Shown here piece after piece: positions 30,872 through 39,617 of a DNA stretch of 64,000 bases. Every line of letters starts with the position of its first letter. Within the stretch, counting starts at the first letter, position 1. The stretch is from Myxococcales bacterium (GTDB lineage: Bacteria > Myxococcota > Myxococcia > Myxococcales > Myxococcaceae), in the NCBI GenBank assembly GCA_016191815.1, contig JACPVI010000036.1, positions 1 to 64,000 on the forward strand. Direction: 5' to 3'. The notes under the pieces are model-generated. The model was not told where the DNA came from and did no database searches. It saw nothing but the letters and a program-made list of their open reading frames with translations. Made by a program: the position numbers and the translations under genes.

Positions 30872-32821
30872 CTACGGCCGCCGGCTGCCGAACTGCTCCT
30901 CGATCTTCAGCGTCTTCCCCTTCACGATGTTGACGGTGAATTCGCGGCGCTCGCCGGTCTTGCCCTCCACCAGCGCGATCTTCCGGCGCCCCGGAGCCAG
31001 CGGGTACGACGAGAGCGGGGTCTGCTTTCGGACGAGCTGCCCGTCGACGTACACCGCCGCCGGCACGTCGGAGCGAATGGTGAGGAACCCCGCCCCCTTC
31101 CGCGGGGGAGCCTGGGGCTCCGCGGCGGGCTCCGCCGGCGCCTCCACGGCCGGCGGGGGAGCGATCGGCCTGGGCGGGGGCCGCGGCGGCAGGGGCGGCG
31201 GCTCGCTCTGGAGGTACTTGCTGATCGCCCGCTCCACCGAGGCCACCCCCGGATCCTTACGCTTGCCCCGGCGCGACAGCTCGACCAGCACCACCGTCAG
31301 GATGGCCACCCCCACCATCGCGATCGCCAGCGCAAAGAAGAGCATCCGCCGGCGCTTCACCGCGGACCGAAAGAGGTTGCGCTCCTCGGTAATCATCCTC
31401 CTTCGCGTCCCGTCCGGATCGGTCACCTGGAAGCGCGGATCCGAGCTCGCCTGGCTGGTGTCCGGCGCCGGCACCGCCGCGAAGCCCGAGGAGTTGGGAG
31501 TGGCCGAGGGCCAAGCCTGCTCCTGCTGCTTCTCGGCCGGAGCCTCCGCTTCCAGATCCACCCCGGCCTTCGCCCCGGCGAAGTCCTCGATCACCCGGAG
31601 CCGTCTCATCGCCGGGCGCGCCGCGGCGCCCGCTTGATGTGCCCCGGAGGCCGCTTTCCGCTTTGCCGGAGCCGCTCCCGGCGGCGCCTCCCAGCCATGC
31701 TCCAGCGGGCCGGCGCGGCCGGGATCGGTCGGCTCCATCTCGGCCGGCCGGTCCCCTCCCGGAGCACGGTACTCCTCGTGACCGGGCGCCCCCTCGGCGG
31801 TCTCGGCAGTGGAATCGGCGCCGGCCTCCCCGCCGGAGAACGAAGGCCGAGCCGGGAGCACCATCGACTTCTCGCTCACCGGCTGGAGGTCGGCGCCGTC
31901 GACCTCGTCGAGCCGGAAGGGCTCCGCGAACGGCACCGGCCCCGTCGGCTCGATGCTCACCTCGGACGGGAACAGCTCGGCCACGAACCGGCGCAGGTCG
32001 TCGCGGGCGGGCATCCCGCCGGAGCTGGAGAGGAAGTCGCGAAACGCCGCCGCCAGCTCGCCGCAGGAGCGGAAGCGGCGCGCCGGAGTGGGCTCGATGG
32101 CCCGCATCACGATGGCGTCGAGCCGCGCATTGATGCGCCGGTCCAGCCGCGAGGGAGGCGGGAGCGCCTCACGCCGCACGCTCACCGAGACCGCGCCGCT
32201 GGAGGGCTCGCGCAAGGTGAGCAGCTCGTAGGCGATTGCCCCGAGGGAAAACTGATCCGCCACTTCGTCCGGCTCCTCGCCGCGGGCGACCTCCGGGCCC
32301 CGGTAGCTGCCGCGCCCCCTCGAGCCGAAGGACTTCTTGAGCCCGGGAACCGCGTTGAGCGCCCGGAGCGCCCCGAAGTCGCAGAACGCCGGGCGCCCCT
32401 CCTTCGACAAGAGAATGTTTCCCGGAGTGATCGCCCCGTGGATGACTCCCGCCTGGTGCGCGCGGCCAGCGATCTCCAAGAGCTCGATCATCAGCGCCAG
32501 CGCGACGCTGGTGGGCAGGATCACCTCGCGGGTGTTGAGCCTCTGGAGCGCGAGGCCCAGGGTGAAGCCCTCCACGTCCTTTCGGACCACCGCCAGCCGG
32601 CCCCGCACCAACCCGATGTCGATGATGGGGACGATCCCCGGGTGAGGCAGCGCGTTCAGCACCCTGGCGGTCTCCGCCGTCTCTCGCGCGTAGCGCACGT
32701 CGGAGGTGCGCGGGTGGAACAGCTTGAACACCACCGGCTCGGCGCGATCCTTCTCGGCGGCGAACAGCTCGGCCAGCTCGCCGGCCTCGATCCGCCCTTT
32801 CAGGCGATACTCGGCGCCCAT
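30872..32821 (-). CDS. Ser/Thr protein kinase-like protein, predicted pseudokinase with PEGA domain
   Basis: The protein has 649 residues. The N-terminal kinase fold spans about 1-275: VVFKLF gives the VAIK-type Lys 33, and CDFGAL the DFG motif at 148-150. The catalytic loop reads VIHGAITPGNILL, so the HRD Arg and Asp are Gly and Ala (129-130). No glycine-rich GxGxxG loop is visible. A 200-residue linker, a membrane helix (LFFALAIAMVGVAILTVVLV) and a C-terminal PEGA domain (FLTIRSDVPAAVYVDGQLV) follow. It is probably a membrane scaffold or sensor rather than an active kinase. It lies 3 bases from a zinc-ribbon gene. Confidence 0.85.
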   Translation of the reverse strand: MGAEYRLKGRIEAGELAELFAAEKDRAEPVVFKLFHPRTSDVRYARETAETARVLNALPHPGIVPIIDIGLVRGRLAVVRKDVEGFTLGLALQRLNTREVILPTSVALALMIELLEIAGRAHQAGVIHGAITPGNILLSKEGRPAFCDFGALRALNAVPGLKKSFGSRGRGSYRGPEVARGEEPDEVADQFSLGAIAYELLTLREPSSGAVSVSVRREALPPPSRLDRRINARLDAIVMRAIEPTPARRFRSCGELAAAFRDFLSSSGGMPARDDLRRFVAELFPSEVSIEPTGPVPFAEPFRLDEVDGADLQPVSEKSMVLPARPSFSGGEAGADSTAETAEGAPGHEEYRAPGGDRPAEMEPTDPGRAGPLEHGWEAPPGAAPAKRKAASGAHQAGAAARPAMRRLRVIEDFAGAKAGVDLEAEAPAEKQQEQAWPSATPNSSGFAAVPAPDTSQASSDPRFQVTDPDGTRRRMITEERNLFRSAVKRRRMLFFALAIAMVGVAILTVVLVELSRRGKRKDPGVASVERAISKYLQSEPPPLPPRPPPRPIAPPPAVEAPAEPAAEPQAPPRKGAGFLTIRSDVPAAVYVDGQLVRKQTPLSSYPLAPGRRKIALVEGKTGERREFTVNIVKGKTLKIEEQFGSRRP

Positions 32822-32824
32822 CGC

Positions 32825-33169
32825 TCAGCCGGCCGGCTCAGGGTTCCCGCTCGCGCGCTTGGCGCCCGGGCGAGATGCGCCCGCCCGGCCGGAGACCGCG
32901 TCGAAGCGGAAGCCGCACCACACGCACTTCTCTCCCTTTCGGCCCGGTGGAAGCTCCAGGAGGCACCCTGGGCAGCGCAGCCTGGGCCTGCTCCTCCGCG
33001 CCTGCCTGCTCGCCTTGGCCGCCTCGGCGGCGGCGCCTTCGCGGCGGTGATCGGCGTTCAGCGCCCGGACGCGCGCCTCGAGCAGCTTCATGCGGACCTC
33101 GAGGTCGTCGAGGCGGGCCAGCAGCTGGGCCCGCTCCTCGGCCCACGGCTGGAAGCGGCTCTGACGCAT
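32825..33169 (-). CDS. short coiled-coil/zinc-ribbon protein
   Basis: The product is 114 residues from ATG 33169. Residues 10-55 form a coiled-coil helix (AEERAQLLARLDDLEVRMKL), then a basic linker, and a zinc ribbon with CPGCLLELPPG and CVWCGF. It ends in a Pro/Gly tail and is followed 3 bases later by the pseudokinase gene. It is divergent from the nucleotidase gene. It may be a small DNA- or RNA-binding partner of the pseudokinase; the family is unknown. Confidence 0.65.
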   Translation of the reverse strand: MRQSRFQPWAEERAQLLARLDDLEVRMKLLEARVRALNADHRREGAAAEAAKASRQARRSRPRLRCPGCLLELPPGRKGEKCVWCGFRFDAVSGRAGASRPGAKRASGNPEPAG

Positions 33170-33197
33170 CAGGTTGGAAGCGTGCCACGCAATTGTT

Positions 33198-34904
33198 ATG
33201 AAGGGAATTCCATTGCCACCCACGTCGACGTCACCCGGCCCGGCCCCGGGCGCCCCGGCGACGGCCCCCATCCACGGCCGACATGGCGCGCAGCTAGACG
33301 CGGCGCGCTCGCTGGAGGCCGACCGGCGGGCCCGCGAGCTGCTCGCAGACGAGGAGCTGGCGCGGCTGCTCACCCCCAACCGAGAGCGCGCCAACATCGA
33401 TCGGGCCCGGCAGGTGTTCGTCAACCGCAACCTCCGGATGGCCAAGATCGAGCTGATCGGCTTCGACATGGACTACACCCTGGCCATCTACCACATGCGC
33501 CGGATCGAGCAGCTCTCCTACGAGATGACGCTGCGCCGGCTCACTCGCTCCTACGGCTACCAGGAGGAGATCGCCCGCATCCCCTACGATCACCTCTTCG
33601 GGATGCGCGGGCTGATGGTGGACAAGGCGAACGGCAACCTGATCAAGATGGACCGGTTCGGCCACGTGGGGCGCGCCTACCACGGGATGCGGCCGTTGCC
33701 GCAGGACATCTATTACAAGCTCTACCGGAACGAGCGGGTGCGGGTGAAGAACCCCCAGTACGCGTGGATCGACACGCTCTTCGCGCTCCCCGAGGCTTGC
33801 CTCTACGCCGGCATCATCGAGCTGATGGAGTCCTTGGGCCAGCCGGTGGACTACGGCAAGCTCTACGACGCCATCCGCGAGGCGATCGACACCGTCCACC
33901 GCGACGGCTCGCTCAAGGCGGAGATCCAGAAGGACATCGGGCGGTACATCTTCAAGGATCCCGAGCTGGGGCCCGCCCTCCACAAGCTGCGCTCGGGAGG
34001 GAAGAAGCTCTTCCTGCTCACCAACTCGATGTGGGACTACACCGACGGGGTGATGCGCTACCTCTTGGACGGGGTGCTGCCCGAGTACCCGAGCTGGCGC
34101 AACTACTTCGATCTGATCTGCTGCGGCTCCCAAAAGCCGGGCTTCTTCTCGGAGCAGCGGCCCTTCTTGGAGGTGGACACCAGCTCCGAGGAATGCCGGC
34201 TTTGGGGCGAGGCCTCCTCGCTGGAGCGGTGGAAGGTGTACCAGGGCGGCAACCTCGCCGACTTCGAGCGGATGAGCGGCTTCTCCGGAGACGCCATCCT
34301 CTACGTCGGCGATCACATCTACGGAGACATCCTCAAGTCGAAGAAGACCTCGCTGTGGCGAACCTGCATGGTGGTCCAGGAGATCGAGGACGAGATCAAC
34401 TACACCGAGCTGCGCAAGGAGGAGATCTCCCGCCTCTCGGAGCTGGAGCTGGTCCGCGCCCGCCTCGACGACGAGGTGAACCAGCGCAAGGCGCAGCTCA
34501 ACCTTTTGGAGCGCCGATTGGAGAAAGACGACCCTGACGGCCAGGAGCGCTCGAGGCTCGAGGAGGAGCGCCGGCGCGCCAAGGCCGAGCTGGACAAGCT
34601 CCGCAAGTCGCTCAAGGAGACCACCGAGCTGGCCGACACGCTCGAGGCCGACGTGGAAGCGGGCTTCAATCCCTACTGGGGCCTCTTGTTCAAGGAGGGG
34701 AGCGAGAACAGCAAGTTCGGCGAGCAGGTAGAGCAGTACGCCTGCGTGTACACCAGCCGCGCCTCCAACCTGCTGCACTACTCGCCGATGCAGTACTACC
34801 GCTCACCCAGGGAGCTGATGCCCCACGAGCAGGCCGGGGCGCTCTCCGGGAAGCTCTCCCCGCTCGGCGGCGAGGGCCCCCCGAGGGGCTCGGGCAAAGA
34901 GTGA
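33198..34904 (+). CDS. HAD-type purine 5'-nucleotidase (NT5C2/IMP-GMP specific family)
   Basis: The protein has 568 residues from ATG 33198. The HAD motif I is IGFDMDYTLA with the nucleophile Asp 90. LFLLTNSMWDYTDGVM provides motif II, and ILYVGDHIYGDILKSK motif IV. GQPVDYGKLYDAI and CCGSQKPGFF are typical of the cytosolic purine nucleotidase family, which removes phosphate from IMP or GMP. A long coiled-coil insertion (about residues 395-475) precedes the final domain with YTSRASNLLHYSP. A start further downstream is possible because the first 30 residues are low complexity. Confidence 0.88.
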   Translation: MKGIPLPPTSTSPGPAPGAPATAPIHGRHGAQLDAARSLEADRRARELLADEELARLLTPNRERANIDRARQVFVNRNLRMAKIELIGFDMDYTLAIYHMRRIEQLSYEMTLRRLTRSYGYQEEIARIPYDHLFGMRGLMVDKANGNLIKMDRFGHVGRAYHGMRPLPQDIYYKLYRNERVRVKNPQYAWIDTLFALPEACLYAGIIELMESLGQPVDYGKLYDAIREAIDTVHRDGSLKAEIQKDIGRYIFKDPELGPALHKLRSGGKKLFLLTNSMWDYTDGVMRYLLDGVLPEYPSWRNYFDLICCGSQKPGFFSEQRPFLEVDTSSEECRLWGEASSLERWKVYQGGNLADFERMSGFSGDAILYVGDHIYGDILKSKKTSLWRTCMVVQEIEDEINYTELRKEEISRLSELELVRARLDDEVNQRKAQLNLLERRLEKDDPDGQERSRLEEERRRAKAELDKLRKSLKETTELADTLEADVEAGFNPYWGLLFKEGSENSKFGEQVEQYACVYTSRASNLLHYSPMQYYRSPRELMPHEQAGALSGKLSPLGGEGPPRGSGKE

Positions 34905-34941
34905 GGCGACGCGCCCGCCCGCCTGCCGTGCTGTCGCCTGC

Positions 34942-34996
34942 TTGACACAAGTCATTTACCGAAGTCCCTTCTCCGGCCGAGAAAGGCCGCGAGAAG
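34942..34996 (+). promoter_or_regulatory. possible promoter and 5' leader of the cytochrome locus
   Basis: TTGACA stands at 34942-34947, a consensus -35, but 17 bases on the sequence is TCCCTT, not a -10 box. CGGCC (34974-34978) and GGCCG (34985-34989) can pair just before the start, and GAGAAG adjoins the ATG. Only 92 bases separate the previous stop from this start, so the main promoter should be here. Confidence 0.3.
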
Positions 34997-36043
34997 ATGC
35001 GCCGAACGTTGCCATTAGTTGCGCTTGCGCTCGCCGTTGCGGTGGGTTGCGCGACGACCCAGCCAGCCCAGGTGGCCTGGCCCGCGCCGCCGGCGAAGGA
35101 GCGCGTGCGGCTGGTGCGAACCCTGGCGTCCGAGACTGACTTGGAGGGGCCCTGGGCCCGGTTCTGGCGGCGGCTGGCCGGCGTCGAGGCTCCGGTGCGG
35201 ATGTACCACCCGGTGGGCGTGGCGGTGACCCCGGACGGAGATCTGGTGGCGGTGACCGATCAAGGGCTGGGGCAGGTCTTCCTCTTCGACATGCTCGAGT
35301 CGGCGGTGCGCACCCTCACCAAGGAAACGCTGGGCGGCGAGCCGGTCGGTGTGGCCTTCGAGAACGAGACCGTCTGGGTGGCGGTGCCCTCGCGCAAGGC
35401 TCTCTTGGCCTTCGACCGCAAGGCGAAGCCCTTGAGGGCCATCGAGTTGCCAGACGTGGAGCGCCCCACCGGAATCGCCGTCGACGCGGAGAAGGGTCTC
35501 GTCTACGTGTCGGATACCTCGAGCACGGCAGGCGAGGGGCACTCCGTGCACGTGCACGGGCTCGCCGAGGGAGAGCACCGGTCGGCGATCGGCAAGAAGG
35601 GCTCCGGCCCAGGGGAGCTGTATTTTCCGACTTTCCTTCATCTCAGCTTAGACAGGCTCTTCGTGGCAGACACGATGAATGCGCGAGTCCAGGAATTCAC
35701 CACCGAGGGCGAGCTGGTGCGCCAGTACGGCGAGCGCGGCGACCGGTTCGGCTTCTTCGACAAGCCCAAGGGGCTGGCCACCGACGGCTACGGCAACCTC
35801 TACGTGGTCGATTCCTTCTTCTCGGTGGTGCAGATCTTCAATCGGGAGGGGAGACTCTTGCTCTTCTTCGGGGGCCGCGGCGACTCCCCGGGATTCCTCT
35901 CCAACCCCTCCGGCATCGCCATCGACGGGAAGAACCGGATCTACGTCACCAACGGCCTGAACTTCCGGGTCGAGGTGTACCAGCTCTTGAACACCACGGC
36001 GGCGGACAGCCAGCTCCAGGGCGCCGCCGCCTCACTGCAGTGA
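34997..36043 (+). CDS. NHL-repeat lipoprotein, first gene of the cytochrome locus
   Basis: This protein has 348 residues. The signal peptide ends in VAVGC, a lipobox. Six NHL-type blades can be read, for example YHPVGVAVTPDGDLVAVTD, RPTGIAVDAEKGLVYVSD, GELYFPTFLHLSLDRLFVAD, KPKGLATDGYGNLYVVDS and NPSGIAIDGKNRIYVTNG. This is a surface beta-propeller that probably binds partner proteins. It is closely related to the lipoprotein at 38586, and the downstream gene starts within 30 bases. In such loci the propeller may help assemble or anchor cytochromes. Confidence 0.88.
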   Translation: MRRTLPLVALALAVAVGCATTQPAQVAWPAPPAKERVRLVRTLASETDLEGPWARFWRRLAGVEAPVRMYHPVGVAVTPDGDLVAVTDQGLGQVFLFDMLESAVRTLTKETLGGEPVGVAFENETVWVAVPSRKALLAFDRKAKPLRAIELPDVERPTGIAVDAEKGLVYVSDTSSTAGEGHSVHVHGLAEGEHRSAIGKKGSGPGELYFPTFLHLSLDRLFVADTMNARVQEFTTEGELVRQYGERGDRFGFFDKPKGLATDGYGNLYVVDSFFSVVQIFNREGRLLLFFGGRGDSPGFLSNPSGIAIDGKNRIYVTNGLNFRVEVYQLLNTTAADSQLQGAAASLQ

Positions 36044-36069
36044 ATCGGAGCAAGCGGAGGAGAAGCCCC

Positions 36070-36813
36070 ATGGTCGTCCGAGCAATTGCGGCGAGCACCG
36101 TGCTGTTTTCCACGGCGGCGCTGGCGCAAGGCATCACCAGCACCAAGCACAACTTCCAGAGCCAGACCAACCCGGTGCACGTGGATCCGTCTGCCACCGA
36201 GGACGGCATCTGCGTGTTCTGCCACACGCCACACAAGGGCGCGTCCTCGCTCCTTTTGTGGAACCACACCTTCTCGGCCAACAACTACTCCTGGGCCGAC
36301 GTGAGCGGAGGGAAGACCACCGGCGGCACCAGCTACCCGACCAACGTCCGGACCTGGACCGGGTCGACCGCCAAGTGCCTCTCCTGCCACGACGGCACGG
36401 TGAGCATCGGCGCCATCTACTGGAGCAACGCCACCGCCAGCCCCACCGTGACCATGGCCGGCACCGATGTGGGCGCCTCCGGAAACCTGAACAACGCGAG
36501 CTACATCATCCCCGATCAATCCACCGGGACCGACCTCAAGGGCAACCACCCGGTCGGCGTGCCCTACAGCTACGACCAGGCGGTGGCCACCTACAACGGG
36601 ATCAGCACCGGCCCCGACGTGAAGCTCGCCCAGTGGGTCGCCCGGCCCACCGGGGTGAGGGTCTTCGGCTCGGGCGGAGGCGGGGCCCCGGCGGCGGGCG
36701 CGGCCGGCATCGAGTGCGCCTCGTGCCACGACCCGCATGGCACCGGAAACACCTTCTTCCTCCGAGTGACCAAGTCGGGAAGCCAGCTCTGCCTGAGCTG
36801 CCACATCAAGTAG
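36070..36813 (+). CDS. secreted tetraheme c-type cytochrome
   Basis: The 247-residue protein starts at ATG 36070, which has AGGAG 7 bases upstream. The earlier GTG at 36040 overlaps the previous stop but would put the signal peptide inside. The signal is VVRAIAASTVLFSTAALA. The four heme sites are CVFCH, CLSCH, CASCH and CLSCH. STKHNFQSQ and CVFCHTPHKG form the entry of a doubled-CXXCH module, and GNHPVGVPY carries a possible distal His. It is paralogous to 41583-42308. It is exported to the periplasm or surface. Confidence 0.93.
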   Translation: MVVRAIAASTVLFSTAALAQGITSTKHNFQSQTNPVHVDPSATEDGICVFCHTPHKGASSLLLWNHTFSANNYSWADVSGGKTTGGTSYPTNVRTWTGSTAKCLSCHDGTVSIGAIYWSNATASPTVTMAGTDVGASGNLNNASYIIPDQSTGTDLKGNHPVGVPYSYDQAVATYNGISTGPDVKLAQWVARPTGVRVFGSGGGGAPAAGAAGIECASCHDPHGTGNTFFLRVTKSGSQLCLSCHIK

Positions 36814-36835
36814 CGCGCCCGTCACCCCGAGGAGG

Positions 36836-38581
36836 ATGGTGAGAGCCGCGCGGAGAGCCGCAGTGCCACTGCTTGCCGCCTGGGCGTCGCTCGCGCCCGC
36901 GGCGGGCCGGTCCGGGACTACCGGCAGCTTCGACGTGCAGGGCCAGGCCACTCGCATCCTGGGCGAGACGCCGAACGGCACCACCCAGGCATCGACGGCG
37001 GCGCTGCTGCAGGAGAATCTCACCCTGCACTACGCCGGCCTCCCCTTCGGGCCGGCGGTGGCGCTGATCACCGCCGGAGCCGGGCTCACCAACGTCAACG
37101 CCGCGCCGGGCCTGGGGCTCACCCGGAGCGGCCGCACCGCCTCCTTCGATGTCTCCGCCGGCTTCCTCCCGAGGAGGAGCCTGCCGATCCGCGTCTTCGC
37201 CCGGGGAGCGCTGCCCTCGGGAGACCAGGGCCATCTGGCCACCATCGGCCCCGGCCCTTCGCTCGCCTACGGCGCCTCGCTGAACCTCGAGCCCGGCCTC
37301 CTCCCCGGGCTCAGGGTGGACTTCGAAGAGGCGCGGACCACCGGCTTCCTCACCAGGGAGCCGCTGACCGATCTCCGGCGGGTCGTCTCCCTGGGCAGCT
37401 CGCGCTCCATCGGCGGCCACCACCTCAACCTCACCGCGCGGCTGGACCAGTTCCACCCGCAAGGGTTGCCGGGCTACGACTCGTACCTGGCGAGCTTCTC
37501 CTGGCTCTCCGCCCACCACCAGTCGCAGCTGCTCGCCACCCAGATCGACCGGGGCGCGGTCAGCCTGCTCGGCCTCACGCGGGAGCGCGACCTGCACGCC
37601 TCGCACGTGCAGGTGCTCGGCGACCGGCTCACCGCGGACGCTGCGGCCCACGCCGGCGAGGTGGCGGCTCCCAACGACGCCCGAGGCTCGCGCTCCGACG
37701 CCAGGCTGGGAGTCACCTACCGGCCTCTTGCGGGAGAGCAGCTTCTGGTCTCGAGCGGGCTCCACGCCGGGCTCACCTCGGCGCAGTCGCCCACGGTGAG
37801 CCGGAGCGGCCGCTCCTACGGCGCCTCGCTCCGGGGCTCCTACGCGAGGCCGTGGGGCCCTTTGAACCTGGGCCTCTCCGCTGGAGGGGGGCTCGACACC
37901 TGCCAGTGCGAGTTCGGCAATTCGGGGACCCAGGCCCGGGTAGACGGTGGGCTCACCGTGGGCGCGCTGGCGTTCCACCGAGGCAACCTCCAGGCCTCGT
38001 ACAACCTGGGGCGGGTCTTCGCGCCCCCCACCCGCGGCGGCGACCGGCTGGAGCACCAGGTCCAGGCCAACGGCAGCTACCGCCCGAGGTCCGATCTCGA
38101 GCTTCGACTCAACGTCGGCTACGACGACAGGTTCCGCGAGCTGGTCGATCTCGCCTCCGCCCAGTCCCTCACTCTCCACGAGCGCGCCCTGGGGTTGGGG
38201 GCGGGGGCGTCCAAGGCGATCGGCCAGGGCGCGGTCTCCGCGGACCTGAGGCACGCGCGAGGGAGCGTCCTCGTCCCCGAGGGTGGCTCGCAGTTCGTCT
38301 CGGGCTTCCCCTCCAGCGCCCAGTCGATCACCAGCGCGGTGGTCTCCGGCCTGACGCCGATCGGAGAGCGCGCCCACCTGAACCTCCAGCTCCACGGCAC
38401 CTGGACGTCGATCGGCAACGGTCCTCCGCTCGCCACCCTCTTCGCCAACGCCGGCTTCACCTTTGCCTTCGGCCGGCTTTCCACCTCGCTGACCTACCAG
38501 CTCACCCGGTCCACCGTGGGGGAGCTGGCGACGGTGCAGCACGAGGTGCGCGGAACCCTCTCGCGGCCCTTCGAGCTGTAG
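36836..38581 (+). CDS. outer-membrane beta-barrel protein (porin-like) of the cytochrome locus
   Basis: The protein has 581 residues with the signal peptide ending near AGR. It is made of many alternating strands with aromatic ends, for example HLNLTARLDQFHPQGL, LVVSSGLHAGLTS, ASLRGSYARPWGPLNLGL and GRLSTSLTYQLTRS. It ends in Leu after an FEL tail. About 20 or more strands fit a large barrel. With NHL lipoproteins and multiheme cytochromes on both sides, it is a candidate for the outer-membrane pore of an electron conduit. No named family was recognised. Confidence 0.75.
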   Translation: MVRAARRAAVPLLAAWASLAPAAGRSGTTGSFDVQGQATRILGETPNGTTQASTAALLQENLTLHYAGLPFGPAVALITAGAGLTNVNAAPGLGLTRSGRTASFDVSAGFLPRRSLPIRVFARGALPSGDQGHLATIGPGPSLAYGASLNLEPGLLPGLRVDFEEARTTGFLTREPLTDLRRVVSLGSSRSIGGHHLNLTARLDQFHPQGLPGYDSYLASFSWLSAHHQSQLLATQIDRGAVSLLGLTRERDLHASHVQVLGDRLTADAAAHAGEVAAPNDARGSRSDARLGVTYRPLAGEQLLVSSGLHAGLTSAQSPTVSRSGRSYGASLRGSYARPWGPLNLGLSAGGGLDTCQCEFGNSGTQARVDGGLTVGALAFHRGNLQASYNLGRVFAPPTRGGDRLEHQVQANGSYRPRSDLELRLNVGYDDRFRELVDLASAQSLTLHERALGLGAGASKAIGQGAVSADLRHARGSVLVPEGGSQFVSGFPSSAQSITSAVVSGLTPIGERAHLNLQLHGTWTSIGNGPPLATLFANAGFTFAFGRLSTSLTYQLTRSTVGELATVQHEVRGTLSRPFEL

Positions 38582-38585
38582 AGCC

Positions 38586-39617
38586 ATGCGCCTGCCGACC
38601 GCCACCGCCGTCGCCCTCGCCCTCCTGGGGGCAGGCTGCGCCAGCGCGCCTTTGCGCAAGGTGGGCACCGCGGCCGCGGGAGATCCCTCCTGGCCGCGGG
38701 AGCCGGGCAAAGCGATCGCGTATGCGGGGGAGATCCGCGGCCCCGAGAATCTGGGAATCGAACGCGGCTTCTTCGCCCGCCTGTGGAGGGCAATCGCCGG
38801 AGCCGCCGAGTCGGAGCAGCTCTACCGCCCCTTCGGAGTCGCCCTGGCTCCGGACGGCAGGGTGGCGGTGTCCGACCCGGGCCGGAGGGCGGTGCACCTC
38901 ATCGATCCTGGACGGAAGCAGTACCGGCGGATCACCGGTGCTCCCGGCCGGGCGCTCACCTACCCGGTGGCGGCGGTGTTCATCGGGGCAACGCTGGTGG
39001 TGGCCGACTCCGAGACGGCCAGGCTGCTCGCCTTCGACGAGAAGGGAGCCGAAGTGGCGCTCCCGGTGAAGGCGCCGCCGCTCGGGCGGCCCGGCGGGCT
39101 CGCGGTGGACGCCGGCCGGGGGCGCCTCTACGTCTCCGACGTCCTTGGGCACACGGTGCACGCGCTGTCGCTCGACGGCCGCGAGCCGGACCGCCCCATC
39201 GGCGGGCGGGGCGGCGAGGCGGGGAGGTTCAACTTCCCCACCCACCTGGCGGTCGACCGCGAGGGGAACCTCTTGGTGTGCGATGCGATGAACTTCCGCG
39301 TCCAGGTGTTCGACCCGTCCCTGACGCCCCTCCGCAGCTTCGGCCAGCTCGGCGACCAGCCGGGCGCCTTCTCGAAGCCCAAGGGAGTAGCGGTGGACGA
39401 GGAAGGAAACGTCTTCGTGGTCGAGGGCCTCTACGACGTGGTGCAGATCTTCGACCGAAAAGGAAGGCTGCTCGGGGTGATCGGAGGCTCGGGCACCCAG
39501 GCCGGCCGCTTCTGGCTCCCGGGAGGCGCCGCCATTCGGGACGGGCTCCTCTACGTGGCGGACACCTTCAACGCCCGCGTGCAGGTCTTCGAGCTGGCCC
39601 GGAGGGCGACGCCGTGA
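38586..39617 (+). CDS. NHL-repeat lipoprotein, second copy
   Basis: This protein has 343 residues. The lipobox is LLGAGC. Blades include YRPFGVALAPDGRVAVSD, RPGGLAVDAGRGRLYVSDV, FPTHLAVDREGNLLVCDAMN, KPKGVAVDEEGNVFVVEG and RDGLLYVADTFNARVQVF. The last motif also occurs in the 34997 protein as MNARVQEF. It starts 4 bases after the barrel stop, and its stop overlaps the next GTG. Confidence 0.88.
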   Translation: MRLPTATAVALALLGAGCASAPLRKVGTAAAGDPSWPREPGKAIAYAGEIRGPENLGIERGFFARLWRAIAGAAESEQLYRPFGVALAPDGRVAVSDPGRRAVHLIDPGRKQYRRITGAPGRALTYPVAAVFIGATLVVADSETARLLAFDEKGAEVALPVKAPPLGRPGGLAVDAGRGRLYVSDVLGHTVHALSLDGREPDRPIGGRGGEAGRFNFPTHLAVDREGNLLVCDAMNFRVQVFDPSLTPLRSFGQLGDQPGAFSKPKGVAVDEEGNVFVVEGLYDVVQIFDRKGRLLGVIGGSGTQAGRFWLPGGAAIRDGLLYVADTFNARVQVFELARRATP

